64,000 bases of DNA. Origin: Eucommia ulmoides (taxonomy: Eukaryota; Streptophyta; Magnoliopsida; Garryales; Eucommiaceae). Positions 22,405 through 34,482 of this stretch are shown here, piece by piece. The translations under genes were made by a program, and so were the position numbers. Positions within the stretch are counted from its first letter, which is position 1. Each line of letters begins with the position of its first letter. The notes under the pieces were generated by a model. The model ran no database searches. It saw nothing but the letters and a program-made list of their open reading frames with translations, and was not told the origin of the DNA. The stretch lies in assembly GCA_016647705.1 (NCBI GenBank), contig JAENRU010000468.1, positions 61,001 through 125,000 on the forward strand. The letters are read 5' to 3'.

Positions 22405-23904
22405 TGTTGAACCTAATGTTTTAATGGACAATTAAATGTTGATGTTTTATGAAACTAATGGGTTTATTAAGTGATTTCAGATTAGAAGTTCCATGTGTAT
22501 TAAATGAGAAAAATAATGAATGAAAAAGTTAATCGTTGAAGATTTACAAGATGAAGATTTTATGAAGAGATTCAAGATGAGTACAAAATAAAGACATTGA
22601 AGATTCTTTGGAGTATTGAAGATTTTTTGTATTCCTAGGTAAAACAATTCATTACTCTCATACTCTTAATGCAACCCAAATTAAGATCATGCATGACACT
22701 TTAAAATGAATAATCTTGTGTGTGACATGGTAAAAAGTGATAAATTTAAGATCCTAAATGATTTTTTATAAAGTGTTAAAATCATAAAAATGTTTCTGAT
22801 AAAGTCTTGACTGAGAAAATATTTTTAACACATAAAATAGGAAGTTTCTAATCAATTCGGTCAACCAACGAAAAGGGTCGATCAACTAATCAAAACAATA
22901 GCTTGAAAGAAAATGTGTGAGGAAGCTATTGGTCAATTTAGTGAATTGACAAAATGGGTTGGTCGGCTAATGAAAACAGTGGCTTAAAGGAAATTAAAAG
23001 AGAAGTCCATTGACCAAATCTGTTAACCAACCAAGAGGGCGGTCGACTGATGGGAAATGGGCAACGATCAACTTTTAAACCATTACATAGGGCGTGACAC
23101 CAACAATAAGGGTGATTGACTGACGGGGTCTGATTCGGTCAACTTGACTGTTTCGTTTCTCGTGATCTTTTACCCAAATCCGATGATTTTAAATGTTGGA
23201 AAAAAGATTTTTGGGGGGATTTGAATATACTGCTATTATATATTATATATTATTAAGATCTTATTAATTTGGTCCATATATTAATTGATTTTTTGAATTG
23301 AATTAGTAAAACTGCTTCCTATATTTAAGAGTTTTGAATCTAAAAAGTTTTGTGGATGAAATCAAAATTTTTAAGAGAATTTTTAAATAAAATATAACTA
23401 TTTCAATAGTATATTATATATGAGATCTTAGAGTGTCATTATTAAACTTATCTTCTGGAAACTAGCTATTATAGACTTAATTTCAAATCTATATAAGGAG
23501 ACCTGTGTTTTTAACTTTAATCAACCAAGAACAAAGAGTTTAAATCAGTATTTGCTTTAAAAAGATTGAGATTTTGCTAAAGTATTTATAGTAGAGTTAT
23601 TTTGAAAGAGTTCTTCACTAAGCAATCTTATCTGTTTTCAAGAAATCCCGATGAGATCTTTCCAAGTTGAATTAAAGTGTTTTTTTAGATTATCTAATTG
23701 ATTACTTGGAATATTTATCTTAGAAAAATTATTTTCTTGTTTGAAAATCTTGCATATCTTAAGAAATTATTTTTGCCTGTGAAATCTAATTAAATATTAT
23801 TTGTGCTTTAATTAAGTAAATCAAATTCATTTCTCACATAATTTTATCATATAATATTTGGTACATTGATTTAGCATAATTGTTTTGAGGTGGTAGAAGC
23901 TCCT

Positions 23905-25518
23905 TGTCTCACCCCATCCCGGGCCCCAATGCTCGAGGCCAGGCATGGTCTTGACTTGATGTTACTCAACTAACCACAAAAATATACTACTATCAATTGA
24001 TATAGATTTTCAAAATATTTACCAACTCAAAATTCAGATATACACATGTCCCAAAAATATCTCATAACAAAATTACAAAAACTAAACCTTCCGCGATTCA
24101 CATATGTCCTGCCAACCTCAAAGTACAACACCACATTTTGACTCTACCTAGCGCCAGTAGTGGACCCGTATCTAGTTGTGGTACCTAAGGTAAAATATTT
24201 TACCGATGTATTGTCTTCATAATATAAAAATAATTTATGAATCAAACATAATTATCAAATGCCACTTTTCAAAACAGAATATAAATATAACCGCACACTG
24301 AGCCGAAATAAAATTCCACTACTATCATCATAATAAAAAAAATGCATTTAAATCAACTAATCAAATTAATTTAATATATAATAAAATACCACACACATAC
24401 TTTCCTACTAGCCATAGGATCGTTACACCCCATGACCGGGAATTATAACGGTACCATAACTTATACAACTATGCAATCTAAGGTTACCATCAATGTTAGA
24501 GTCATTCAATATCTCCAATGGTAGAAGCCAACACGTGGTATAAACCACCATATCATGACGATAATTATCGTTGTCAACACAACAACAACCACCACCTGCA
24601 GGACTTGCTCTCTGCCAGGTCACAACACAATGTCCTACAGGACATACCCTCCTATTAGGACCAACGCAGGACATGTTCTCATGTCAGAACCATACGACAT
24701 AGTTTGAATAATAATAAAAATTATTTTTCACAATCAACTTTTTACTTGATCCATCTAAGGTTATAAAATCGTCCATTTTAATAAATTTTTTATTTTTCAC
24801 AAAATATAGTACGAAAATATAATTTGACAATTTACATAGCAGAAAGTACACTCACCTCGATATTTGCACATCTATTATACTATTGTCGTAATACTAACAT
24901 AGTTTCCCTTGCTTGTGAACCTAATTTTAACATGGCCTACACTAAGAATTTAACTAAATAAAACTAATATTACATGAAATGCATGACACTAAATGAAATT
25001 TTTCTCATTCCCAAATTTTTCTAATTATATAAATTTATTAAAATTAAAAGTTTTATTTTCTCAACCCAACTAATATATTATAGTTACATTTATAAAATTT
25101 ATCAATTTACAATTTAATTGTAGAAAAAATATTAACTAACTATTAACAATATTACTAGGTGATGAAATACCAAAAAATATCATTTCATTATTTTATTTTA
25201 TTTCTGTTTATCTCAATTCCACTGGATCTCATAGAAGTATATTTTTATTTTAATTACATATGTATCCCCAAGAAAATATTATATAAATATTTTTTCAACC
25301 CTAAAATTCTTAAAAGTAAATTTCTAAATTTCATATTAACCCCTAAAACTTTTGAAAATCAAATTAAAATTAAATTAACAAAATAATTTTTTTTTAAAAT
25401 TAAGTTTTTAAATATCATAATGATCCCCAAGAATTTTAAAGTGAAATTTAAGACCCAAATAGTTTCTAAAGATTATAAAATACAATAAAAATATGCACAT
25501 GCGAAATCAGATCTTACA
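23905..25518 (-). mobile_element. Family X LTR (L3), 3' LTR of a minus-strand element
   Basis: It runs from tgtctcaccccatcccgg to cagatcttaca. The left flank ctcct (23900-23904) is matched by ctctt at 41529-41533 in the W-family LTR, on the far side of the whole stack. The matching 5' LTR, expected at the right end, is missing. Interior pieces are 25519-25600 and 41442-41528. Confidence 0.75.
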
Positions 25519-25600
25519 ATTACCGAAAGTTAATTACCTCGAACACAACTTACTAGTGGCATAAAATGATTCTAAACTCAAGTTCGAAACCGATCTCATA
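25519..25600 (-). mobile_element. Interior of the family X element, left piece
   Basis: Placed next to 41442-41528 it forms one continuous match to the interior sequence at 40340-40455. It is therefore the part of the X interior lying left of the Y-element insertion. No coding capacity. Confidence 0.65.
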
Positions 25601-26590
25601 TGTAACGATCTGGTTTCCCAAGGCTACCACGAGATTTCTCCCTTTGAAGAATTAATATTAAAACTAAATAAACAAAAAAAAATTATAAAAATCTATGAAA
25701 TTTTCCAAACTACGGCAATTATTATAATTATCGATATATCAAGTCAATTTTACAGCATTAAATAATAAATATAATTATTACAAAATTAAATAAAAATTCA
25801 AATAAAATTTCATGCACAATACCATTTTCATCGCCTCTGTAATAAAAACTATGGAGTTGTGAGTAAGAGCTCAATAAAAATTTTAACCTCTTTACTACGT
25901 GCGTTTAATCAATCCACAAATAAACACATAGACATATTTTCAACATAATTTTCACATAATAATCCTAAATATTTCATGAAAACTAACAATTAAAAATTAA
26001 CAACAATTTTAGTATGAATCACATAATAAAGAGACAGAGATTAAATACAAATATTAAAAAAGTTAGAAATTCTATCTGAAATCCAAACCGAAGCCGAAAT
26101 ATAGATTTTGTTTTTCTCTTCATATATTTTCTTTTCTCTCGCTCAAAACAATCACAATTAAAACACATATATCTATAACATATATAAGTAATATATATGT
26201 GGGGGGGCAACGATCAATTCAAATTATAATTATTATAATAAAAATAATAATACATATATACGTGTCAAACATATATCAACATGCATATATAACATTTTTA
26301 TGCTATTGACAACACAATTCATTTATTTTATTTTATCTTATCTTATTTACACTAAATATCCCTCGTAAAATAAAGAACATATTAATTATATCTCAATACT
26401 CTTAAAATTATATTTAAAATAACACAATAGTCCCAAAACTTAAAAAGTCAATTTAAAATTAACATTTAAACCCCCAAAAATTATCAAATATTTATTTATA
26501 TCATAAATTTTCATAATATACAAACAACCCCAAAAATATTAAACTATATAAAATAATATTTTCAAAATATAAATTTATCGGGGTATTACA
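25601..26590 (-). mobile_element. 3' LTR of family Y element (L4)
   Basis: It runs from tgtaacgatctggtttccc to cggggtattaca, 990 bases, and pairs with the LTR at 40456-41441 (986 bases). The outer flanks are tcata (25596-25600) and tcaca (41442-41446), a target duplication with one difference. The first 45 bases are close to family X LTRs, the remainder is different. Confidence 0.8.
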
Positions 26591-27190
26591 ATCTACCTCC
26601 CTTAAATAAATTTTGTCCTTGAAATTTCATGTGAAAACGAATAATTCAGAATCGCACAGTCGTATTAGTTATTCTCGAAACTAGAACAATTGTTCTCTAT
26701 GTAGAGTCTTGTAACCTAAAGTCACCACCAATCCATATCTCACCAAAATTCATACTACGTATCACCACTTTTGCATTTGTGGTGGCCCATACTTTATTCA
26801 ATACAACTCAACATAGTGCACTTTGGTCTGTAACATCTAATACAGAAAACCAATTGCCAAAGAATCTTATATTTCTAAATACTTTCGCTGCGCTACTCAG
26901 ATAAAAACAACAATAAATATATCTCTATATTTATAACCAACAAATATATTTTTAAAATATCATGGCAGTCTCACTCGGATTGAGTCTATCTCAATGTCAA
27001 CAAGTCCATGACCTCAATAATTTTCTCACTTGGCATAACTTTTTGAGTTCACTGTCATATCTAATAACCAACATTGATCAATTCCATCCAATATTCAAAC
27101 CAACATGTTCACAACCAATATCATAATTAGTAGATAGCCTAATTCCTTGTAGACTATCCCATGAGACAAAAAATAATCATCTCTAATATC
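26591..27190 (-). mobile_element. 3' interior of the family Y element with polypurine tract
   Basis: On the minus strand the end reads aggacaaaatttatttaagg followed by gaggtagat and the LTR start TGTAATACCCC. A gacgaaatt...purine tract before the LTR is usual in plant gypsy elements. No reading frame of note; no recognisable protein segment. Confidence 0.6.
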
Positions 27191-27195
27191 CACAA

Positions 27196-28072
27196 TAATG
27201 CGAACCTCACCAAGGATTAGTGAGACCCAAAACCAACTTAGGGATTTTTCGCAAAAGACCGAACTAAATTTAGATTTGTAATGAAATAAGAAATACAGAA
27301 ATTGAAAGATAGATTACCTCGACCCAACATTTATAAATGAAACGCGAACCAAAGGTATAGAGTAACCACCTTGACCCAATGATTATAAGTGAATCACGAA
27401 CCGAAGGTATAAAGTTTGAACGCCACAAGAAATTCTTGATAAGTTCGAAAAAAGTTCTCTCAAGAACTTAAGAGAAAACTCTCACAATTATATTAATCAA
27501 AAGTGTGTATGTTTTTTCCCATGGGATACAAGCCTCTTAAATACGTGGCCAACAATAAAAGAAAACCCTTGGCTAATGAATAGTACACATGAACAGTGTC
27601 GGTGAACAGGTACATGAACTGTAGCGGCCACACTTGAAAAAAAAAAAAACTAAAGAAATAAGGAATCCTTGAGAAGTAAGGAAACCCTACTCCTAATCTG
27701 AAAAGGAAAAGACTGATTCCTAATCTAAAAAGGAAAAGGCTAATTTGACAATCATGCCTTACAAATTATCAAATAAATTTCCTAAATTAAAATTAAAAGA
27801 CTAATAAATAAAATAAATATGTTGAATTCCATGGTCCTCATGCCTTGGCCTATTTAAGTTAATGTTTAAGCCCATTCACTTGTCTTGATGAGATGAATTA
27901 GGTTTTGATTGTCCGATAGGCCTAATTTGGGCTTAACTATTGTAGATATGGGTCAAGTCTCTTGAATTAGCCCATTAAGTGCTGCGTTGATTTTTCTTTG
28001 ATCTTGCCCTAATAATAGGCCCAACTTGAACGTGTAACGGATCCTCTGATGGTGCTCATTGATTCTCATCAT
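27196..28072 (-). mobile_element. 3' LTR of element D
   Basis: The 877-base LTR runs from taatgcgaacctcacc (a changed TG at the end) to gattctcatca. It has a TATTTAAG box on the minus strand near 27534-27545. It differs from its partner at 30511-31373 by scattered substitutions and small indels, so the insertion is not recent. Confidence 0.9.
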
Positions 28073-28106
28073 TCCCTCTCTCTTCAAAAGCATTCGTCCT
28101 CGAATC
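28073..28106 (-). promoter_or_regulatory. Polypurine tract of element D
   Basis: On the minus strand it reads cgaggacgaatgcttttgaa followed by gagagaggga, directly before the LTR. The GAGGACGAAT words followed by a purine run are the classic end of a plant gypsy interior and prime plus-strand synthesis. Confidence 0.8.
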
Positions 28107-28510
28107 TTTACCATAGTGTTGTTAATAGTTCGGCAATCATCAAACATTCACCAAGTCCCATCCTTCCTAGGCACAAGTAGCACTCGTACCGCACACGAAT
28201 TCATGCTTTCTCATATGTGTCCTTTGGCCATCAGCTCCTCAACTTGCTTTTGAAGTTCCTTTGTCTCCTCCGAATTATGCCCATAGGTTGGTTGGTTAGG
28301 AATCATTGCACCGACCACAAAATTGATTTGATGATCGATCCCTCTGACATCCGCTATACACATCATTATGAAACATGTCCTTATATTCCTGCAACAAATA
28401 AACAACAACACTAGGCAAACATTTGTCAATTTAGTTAATAGTAAAACAAGCTTCTTTGTACAAGAGTACAAATATAGGCTGATTTGTATAAAAAACCCTC
28501 TTGACATCAC
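28107..28510 (-). pseudogene. Remnant of the RT N-terminus, element D
   Basis: Reading the minus strand in shifting frames gives RGIDHQINFVVGAMIPNQPT, then SEETKELQKQVEELMAKGHI and finally DCRTINNTMVK. These match the first third of the RT at 3402-4277. After the last motif the sequence jumps to the polypurine tract, so the catalytic region is gone. Frameshifts are present. Confidence 0.75.
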
Positions 28511-28622
28511 TCGCCTTGGAATAAAACCTCACTTGTTTTTATGTTTTTCTCTCATTTTTTTCACTCTCTTTCTCTTTTTCACTCTTTTTTCTCTTTTCAC
28601 ACTCCTCTTTCTCATTTTTATT

Positions 28623-28910
28623 TTAACTCATCTCACAAGTTTCTTTAAACTCATTCTCTCTTTTCAATTTCATTTGATTCTTATTCTCTTTTTGTTGTTC
28701 CATGTCATCTTCTGCAACTTGAGCACTTAGAGCATGCCAAGCCACAAGTATCTCTCCCTCCACCGAGTACTCCACTTCATCATCACAAGCATCTTGAAGT
28801 TGTGGCATCTGGTCATCATTACTCTCGCTTTTGATTTCCACTTCTCCATCAACATGTACTATCATGGTCTTTTTATTTGGGCATTGTGAAGCTATGTGAC
28901 CTACTCCCAA
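28623..28910 (-). pseudogene. Zinc knuckle and linker of Gag, fused over a protease deletion
   Basis: The frame carries MGVGHIASQCPNKKTM, the second half of a zinc knuckle; the first cysteines are spoiled by a stop at about 28915-28925. The acidic linker DDQMPQLQDACDDEVEYSVE follows. After QQKEN it passes straight to NQMKLKRENEFKETCE, which in the longer relative lies about 140 residues later. The protease is thus removed by an in-frame deletion at about 28688. Confidence 0.75.
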
Positions 28911-29108
28911 ATAGTGAAAATATTAAATATCATGATTATGAGTTTGAGTTTCGGTTTTACCTTTGTTGGTATTGGGCACATCATCTCTCATGTTCGGCGG
29001 TTCGGTTTGAGACGCAAAAATAGCCCCTTCATCTCTCCTCATATTAGGCCTCCATGAAGTGGAGGAGCTTGGATTTTGAAATGACTGAGTTCTATTCCTT
29101 TTAAGTTG

Positions 29109-29984
29109 TTATTCCACTTTTATTGCCATGTGCACCATGTCCTTCAACTCCACATAATGTTGCAACTCCACCATGTTGGCAATCTCCCAATTTAGCCCAT
29201 TCAAGAACATTGTCATTGTAGCTTCTCTATCTTCCTCGACATTAACCTGGATCATAGCGATCTCCATCTCCTTGTCGTAATCATCTACGCTCCGATATCC
29301 TTGAGGAAAACTTTGTAACTTCTGGTACAAATTCCTATAGTAGTGACAAAGGATAAACCTCCTCCTCATTATGGCCTTCATTTCCGCCCACGTCTCGATA
29401 GGCCTCTCATGGTTTCTCCTTCTATTTATTACAAGTTGATCCCACCATATTATAGCATAATCAACAAATTCAATTACAGCGAGTTTTACCTTTTTATGCT
29501 CGGAATAGTTGTGGCACTCAAAGATCAATTCCACCTTCTTCTCCCATTCTAAGTACGCTTTAAGGTCGTTCTTCCCTTGGAACGATGGAATCTTCATCTT
29601 GATGTTTCCCAAGTTTTTATCGATCCACTCCCTATACCTATCTCCTCTATTCCTATATTCATGCCTGAATCTGCTCAAACTCACATTAAAGGCGCGATCT
29701 TCTTCCTCTACATCATCCCAATCATCAAATTCATATTCATACCGAGGCAGTTTTCTCTCTCGTCGTTGTACATTAAGAACTTTAGGTGGTTGCCCCATTT
29801 GTAAATTAGACTCGACTTTGTCTAGTCGCTCATGCATTTCATCAAATTGCGAGTTCAATCGTTCAAACTCTTGCTCCAAGGCTTTGTAGAAAACTTTGAT
29901 GTCCATCCTTTGCGATGCTTCATTAGACGAGCCTTTGTTTGTTTCTTGAGACATGCTTAATAACCTGCAAAACAAAGTTAGCAA
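29109..29984 (-). pseudogene. Gag of element D, N-terminal part
   Basis: The 291-residue frame matches the Gag at 4941-6125: MSQETNKGSSNEASQRMD near the start, a coiled coil, IPSFQGKNDLKAYLEWEKKV, and ECHNYSEHKKVKLAVIEF. It ends at a stop in the region QLKRK/N-RTQ that in the relative continues to the zinc knuckle (29108-28911 here holds that continuation in broken frames). A functional particle protein is unlikely. Confidence 0.85.
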
Positions 29985-30305
29985 ACCTCACAAACACTCC
30001 CTCACGTGTTTCCCTCAAGATTGATGGCACTCACGCTCGTGTTTCACTCAATTTGGCTTTTATCCTCTTATGAGTTCACACTCTCTGGCCTTTTTTCACT
30101 CTTTAGTTCACTCTTTTAGTTTTTTATTGAACTTAACCAAACTCAATCAGAAATTTCTCGTGATAATTCAAACTCAACAAATAAATTTCACTAAGAATGA
30201 GATTTAGGACAAAAGTAAAGTGAACAAGAAAAGCACGGAGGATATGTTTGCGGAATAGAATAAGAAGAAATAAATTTCGAAGCTACTGGATTTATTTATT
30301 TTATT

Positions 30306-30332
30306 CTTTTTTTTTTTTTTTTTTTTTTTTTT
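30306..30332 (+). repeat. Poly-T tract
   Basis: Twenty-seven thymines in the untranslated leader of element D, at the same place as the longer homopolymer zone of element A. Confidence 0.9.
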
Positions 30333-30483
30333 GCCGCAACTTTAAATATAGATGAAGATGAACAATACCAAGGAAAAATAAACGAAAATTTAACCAGATT
30401 TGATTATATATTTCAGCCAAGAAAAGTTAAAGTTGGAATGAATAGATAACGAAAAATGAAAAAAAAAATGATAGATGAAACCT

Positions 30484-30510
30484 AATTTAAGCCTTACTCT
30501 AATTACCAAA
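30484..30510 (-). promoter_or_regulatory. Primer binding site of element D
   Basis: On the minus strand it reads tttggtaattagagtaaggc directly after the LTR, a decayed TGGTATCAGAGCAAGG initiator-tRNA-Met site. Confidence 0.7.
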
Positions 30511-31373
30511 TGATACGAACCTCACCAAGGATTAGTGAGTCCCAAAACCAACTTAGGGATTCTTCGCAAATGATCGAATTAAATTCAGATTTGTAACGAA
30601 ATAAAAAATATAGAAATTGAAAGATAGATTACCTCGACCCAACATTTATGAATGAAACGCAAACCAAAGGTATAGAGTAACCACCTTGACCCAATGATTA
30701 TAACTGAATCACAAACCGAAGGTATAGAGTTTGAACGCCACAAGAAATTCTTGATAAGTTCAGGAAAAGTTCTCTCAAGAACTTAAGAGAAAACTCTCAC
30801 AATTATATTAATCAAAAGTGAGTGGTTTTTTCTCCATGGGATACAAGTCTCTTAAATACGTGGCCAACAATAAAAGAAAACTCTCGGCTAATGAATAGTG
30901 CACGTGAACAGTGTCGATGAATAGTACATGAACAGTAGCGGTCACACTTGAAAAAAAAAAAAAAAAACCCTAGAGGAACAAGGAAACCCTACTCCTAATA
31001 TGAAAAGGAAAAGACTAATTCCTAATCTAAAAAGAAAAAGGCTAATTTGGCAATCATGCCTTACAAATTATCAAATAAATATCTTAAATTAAAATTAAAA
31101 GACTAATAAATAAAATAAATATGCTGAATTTCATGGTCCTCATACATTGGCCCATTTAAGTTCATGTTTAAGCCCTTTCACTTACCTTGATGAGATGAAT
31201 TAGGTTTTGATTGTCCGATAGGCCTAATTTGGGTTTAACTATTGTAGATATGGGTCAAGTCTCTTGACTTAGCCCATTAAGTGCTGCATTGATTTTTCTT
31301 TGATCTTGCCCTAATAATAGGCCCAACTTGAACATGTAACAGATCCTTTGATGGTGCTCATTGATTCTCATCA
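30511..31373 (-). mobile_element. 5' LTR of element D
   Basis: The 863-base LTR runs from tgatacgaacctcacc to gattctcatca. On the minus strand a TATTTAAG box lies near 30848-30858. Confidence 0.9.
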
Positions 31374-31378
31374 CACAA

Positions 31379-32118
31379 TATCAACTCTTTTTAAATCCTA
31401 ATATAATTCTATAATCTCGTAAATTTTTTCTCAAAATATCAACACAACCCAAATTTCAAATAATGAATTTTCTGAAATACGTCTAAAAACACATAAATAC
31501 CTCTCAACTACATAAATACGTCACAAAACACATAAGTACGTCTTAATTATATAAATATATCCCAAAATACATAAATACGTCTTGAAACACATAAATACGT
31601 GTTAACTACATAAATACGTCTCGAAATACATAAATACTTGTCAACTATATAAATACGTATCGAAACACATAAATATGTCTTAACTACATAAATACGTCTT
31701 AAACAGGTAAATACGTCTCGAAAGTTTAATACTCACGTAATGTAACGTGTTCAATACTCACGTAATATGTATATAAAAATATTACATAAAACCCCCACTT
31801 GAATTTCTAAAATATCGTTTAGGATCAAAAGAAATATATAACTTGAGGTGTTATATGTTCAAATTGAAACTGTAGGGACCAAAGTGAGATTTTAGTCAAA
31901 CTTCAAGGATACAAAGTGTTTAAACCCCTTTTTATTTTGTTTCATAAAAATAATTTTTGAATGCACAGTGTGTCATTAATTTCGTATTTATTTATTATTT
32001 TAAATAAATTAATGAATTATATGAAATTTTTTATTTTTAAGTATTACTTCACTTATTATGAGTAATGGATACCATAATCCAGGTCTAGAGTGGTTGTAAC
32101 CTATACTCTGATACCACT
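31379..32118 (-). mobile_element. Interior sequence between element D and LTR L5, with a primer-binding-site-like end
   Basis: No coding sequence. It contains a short-period tandem array (31478-31725). At the right end ctctgatacca (32106-32116) is the complement of TGGTATCAGAG, so the LTR to its right looks like the 5' LTR of a minus-strand element whose interior lies here. Confidence 0.55.
31478..31725 (+). repeat. Tandem array of acataaatacgtc units with two-unit order
   Basis: About twelve units of 19-22 bases carry the core acataaatacgtc. Tails alternate between 'tcgaaac' or 'ttgaaac' and 'ttaact', giving a dimer of about 39-40 bases. Units have diverged but spacing is regular. Confidence 0.8.
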
Positions 32119-33558
32119 TGTAATGACCCAGTTTTCAGGATTACAACTCTTTTTCTCCCTTTTATTTTTATAGAGAAATATTGAAAAAATACAAATCACT
32201 CTACCGCCACGCTTCCGCTGCTCCACTATGATAAATAAAATAATAATAGATAAAAATATAAACTAATTGTCAATTGACATTAATTTTAAAATTTACTTAA
32301 CACTGCAAAAGTTTGAACCACTTATTACCACAACTACCTCCAAAGCAACACCACCCTCTAACCTTATCTAACGCTAGTAGTGGACCTGCCTCAACTTGGA
32401 GTACCTAAGACAAAATATTTTATCGATGTATTGTCTTCATAATATAAAAATAATTTATGGATCAAGTATAATTATCAAACACCACTTTTCAAAACATAAT
32501 ATAAATATAACCACACGTTGAGCCAAAATGAAATTCTACAACTATCATCACAATAAAACAAATGCATTTAAATTAACTAATCAAATTATTTTGATATATA
32601 ATAAAATACCGCACACATCTTTTTCTACTAGCTATAGGATCGTTTCATCTCACGATAAGAAGTTATAACAGTACCGTAACCTGTACAATTTAAGGTTGCC
32701 ATCATTGTTAGGGTCATTCAATATCTCCAATGGTAGGAGCCAACACGTGGTATAAACTACCATATCATGATGATAATCATCATCGTCAACAAGAAGAAGA
32801 AGAACAACAACAACAATAACAACAACCACCTATAGGACTTGCCCTCTTGTCAAGTCACAACACAACGTCCTACAGGACATGCCCTATTGTTAAGACCAAC
32901 AATATTCCGCTAGACATGGCCTCCTGCCGGGATCACATTATGGCATAGAAGTATAATAAATAAAAATTACTTTCCATATTTAAAAAATTTCTCGATCCAT
33001 TTAACGTTATAAAATACTCAATTTTAATAAATATTTTCTTTTCACATTTTAGTACGGAATTATAATTTGGCAATTTATATAGAAGACAGTACATTCACCT
33101 CGATAATTACGTTATTTTTCACACTGTCGTCGTAACATTGACAGGGTCGGCCTCGTATGTGAACCTAACATCAAATAAACTAACTTCAAATAAATAATTA
33201 AAATAAATTATTCATTAAAAATCAATTTAAATAAATAATCTAATTCACTAAGTTATTTAATTATCAAATAGAAATTCAACCCCATAATTTTTAGTAATTT
33301 TTAACATGAAAATTAAACCCATTGAATTCTTATAGCAAACTAACTCAAAAAAAAGTATCAAATAATCTAATAACTATAATTTAATATTAATAATAATCAA
33401 AATTACATTCACTTGCTAATTAGCTATCTACATAAAATATCAACAATTTAATAATTTAATTTAAACTTAATTAGCAAGTTTTTATTTAACAAAAACATCT
33501 ATTGATAATCTAGCTTATGAATAAAATATTAAATTAATACCAATAAAATTATTAATAT

Positions 33559-34360
33559 TGATGAGGGTATTTTTGGGCTTCTCCGAGTCAACACTTGGGA
33601 CCCAACCACGTGTCCGTCGTTGTAGTGACAGGGACGCATTCCAAAATTCACAAACGCCACACTGGAGCATACGCCGACCACGAATCCTCCCTGGAACCTT
33701 ATTTGCATCCAAGGAGGAGCGAGGAGCCCTGCTTAGACGTGTCGCTCTGAGCTCTGCGTCGTGCCCTAGGTAGGTAGTCAGTTTCAGGGACTCAGTCGTT
33801 TACCTCGACCAGCTCCTCTTTTTACCTTGTTTCTTCTCCAAGACTCCACGGATCTCCGCTCTCCTCCACCATCTTACCGCCGCAGTCCTGACAAAGGACC
33901 GCGGGCTTCGCCAAATGGGCCCAAAAGCCCAAGCCCAACAATTATCTCCCAAACGCCCTGGATTATCGGCTAAATACAGGGTTTCGACTAGTTAATCGTA
34001 TTTAGGCCCGACTAATCATCTCCAACGCCTATATATATCAGGGGCTATGTAAGCCCGAGGGAGGCGGGAATGACTTACATTACGCGCGAGTTCATTTGTT
34101 TACTTACTATATTCTGTACATTTTCTCTCTGAGTACTGATTACCAAGTCGGAGGGGCTTTACCGGGACAAACCCCGGTTTGAGCCTTCTGCAGGTACACT
34201 TTTTGTGGAGCAGGACTCTAGACATAGCAGGTCAGTCCTCCTAGGACCCAACATAGCTCACGCGAGGACTTTTCAACTGACGACTCCACCTCAGCAAGAG
34301 GACCCACCTGTCATCAGATTGGACCATACTCGAGGTGTGTACCAATTTTATACACCAACA
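33559..34360 (+). mobile_element. 5' LTR of the gag-only element
   Basis: The 802-base LTR runs from tgatgagggtatttttggg to tacaccaaca. A TATA-like ctatatatatcagggg lies at 34030-34045, about 30 bases before the likely transcript start at the aagcccgagg stretch. An E-box/G-box-like cacgtg word (33608-33613) lies in the U3 part. Confidence 0.9.
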
Positions 34361-34381
34361 GTTTGGCACCGTCTGTGGGAA
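34361..34381 (+). promoter_or_regulatory. Primer binding site of the gag-only element
   Basis: The LTR end caccaaca is followed by gtttggcaccgtctgtggga. TTTGGCGCCGTCTGTGGGAA-type sites are common in Tat-group elements. Confidence 0.7.
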
Positions 34382-34482
34382 CCGAGCAAAAAGCCTTCCC
34401 CCGATCACTGCTCTCTGCTCAGCTGAGCTTGAGTGATCACAAGGTCCAATTAGATAGATACAAAATTGAAGAACGAGAAGAC

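Larger units (their letters stand above)
27196..31373 (-). mobile_element. Internally deleted Ty3/gypsy element with both LTRs (element D)
   Basis: The element is 4178 bases and is flanked by a perfect CACAA duplication (27191-27195, 31374-31378). Minus-strand order: 5' LTR 31373-30511, primer binding site, gag, gag-protease linker, start of RT, polypurine tract, 3' LTR 28072-27196. Protease, most of RT, RNase H and integrase are deleted. It is the same family as the element at 3405-7642, and it sits in the interior of the family Y element. Confidence 0.9.
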
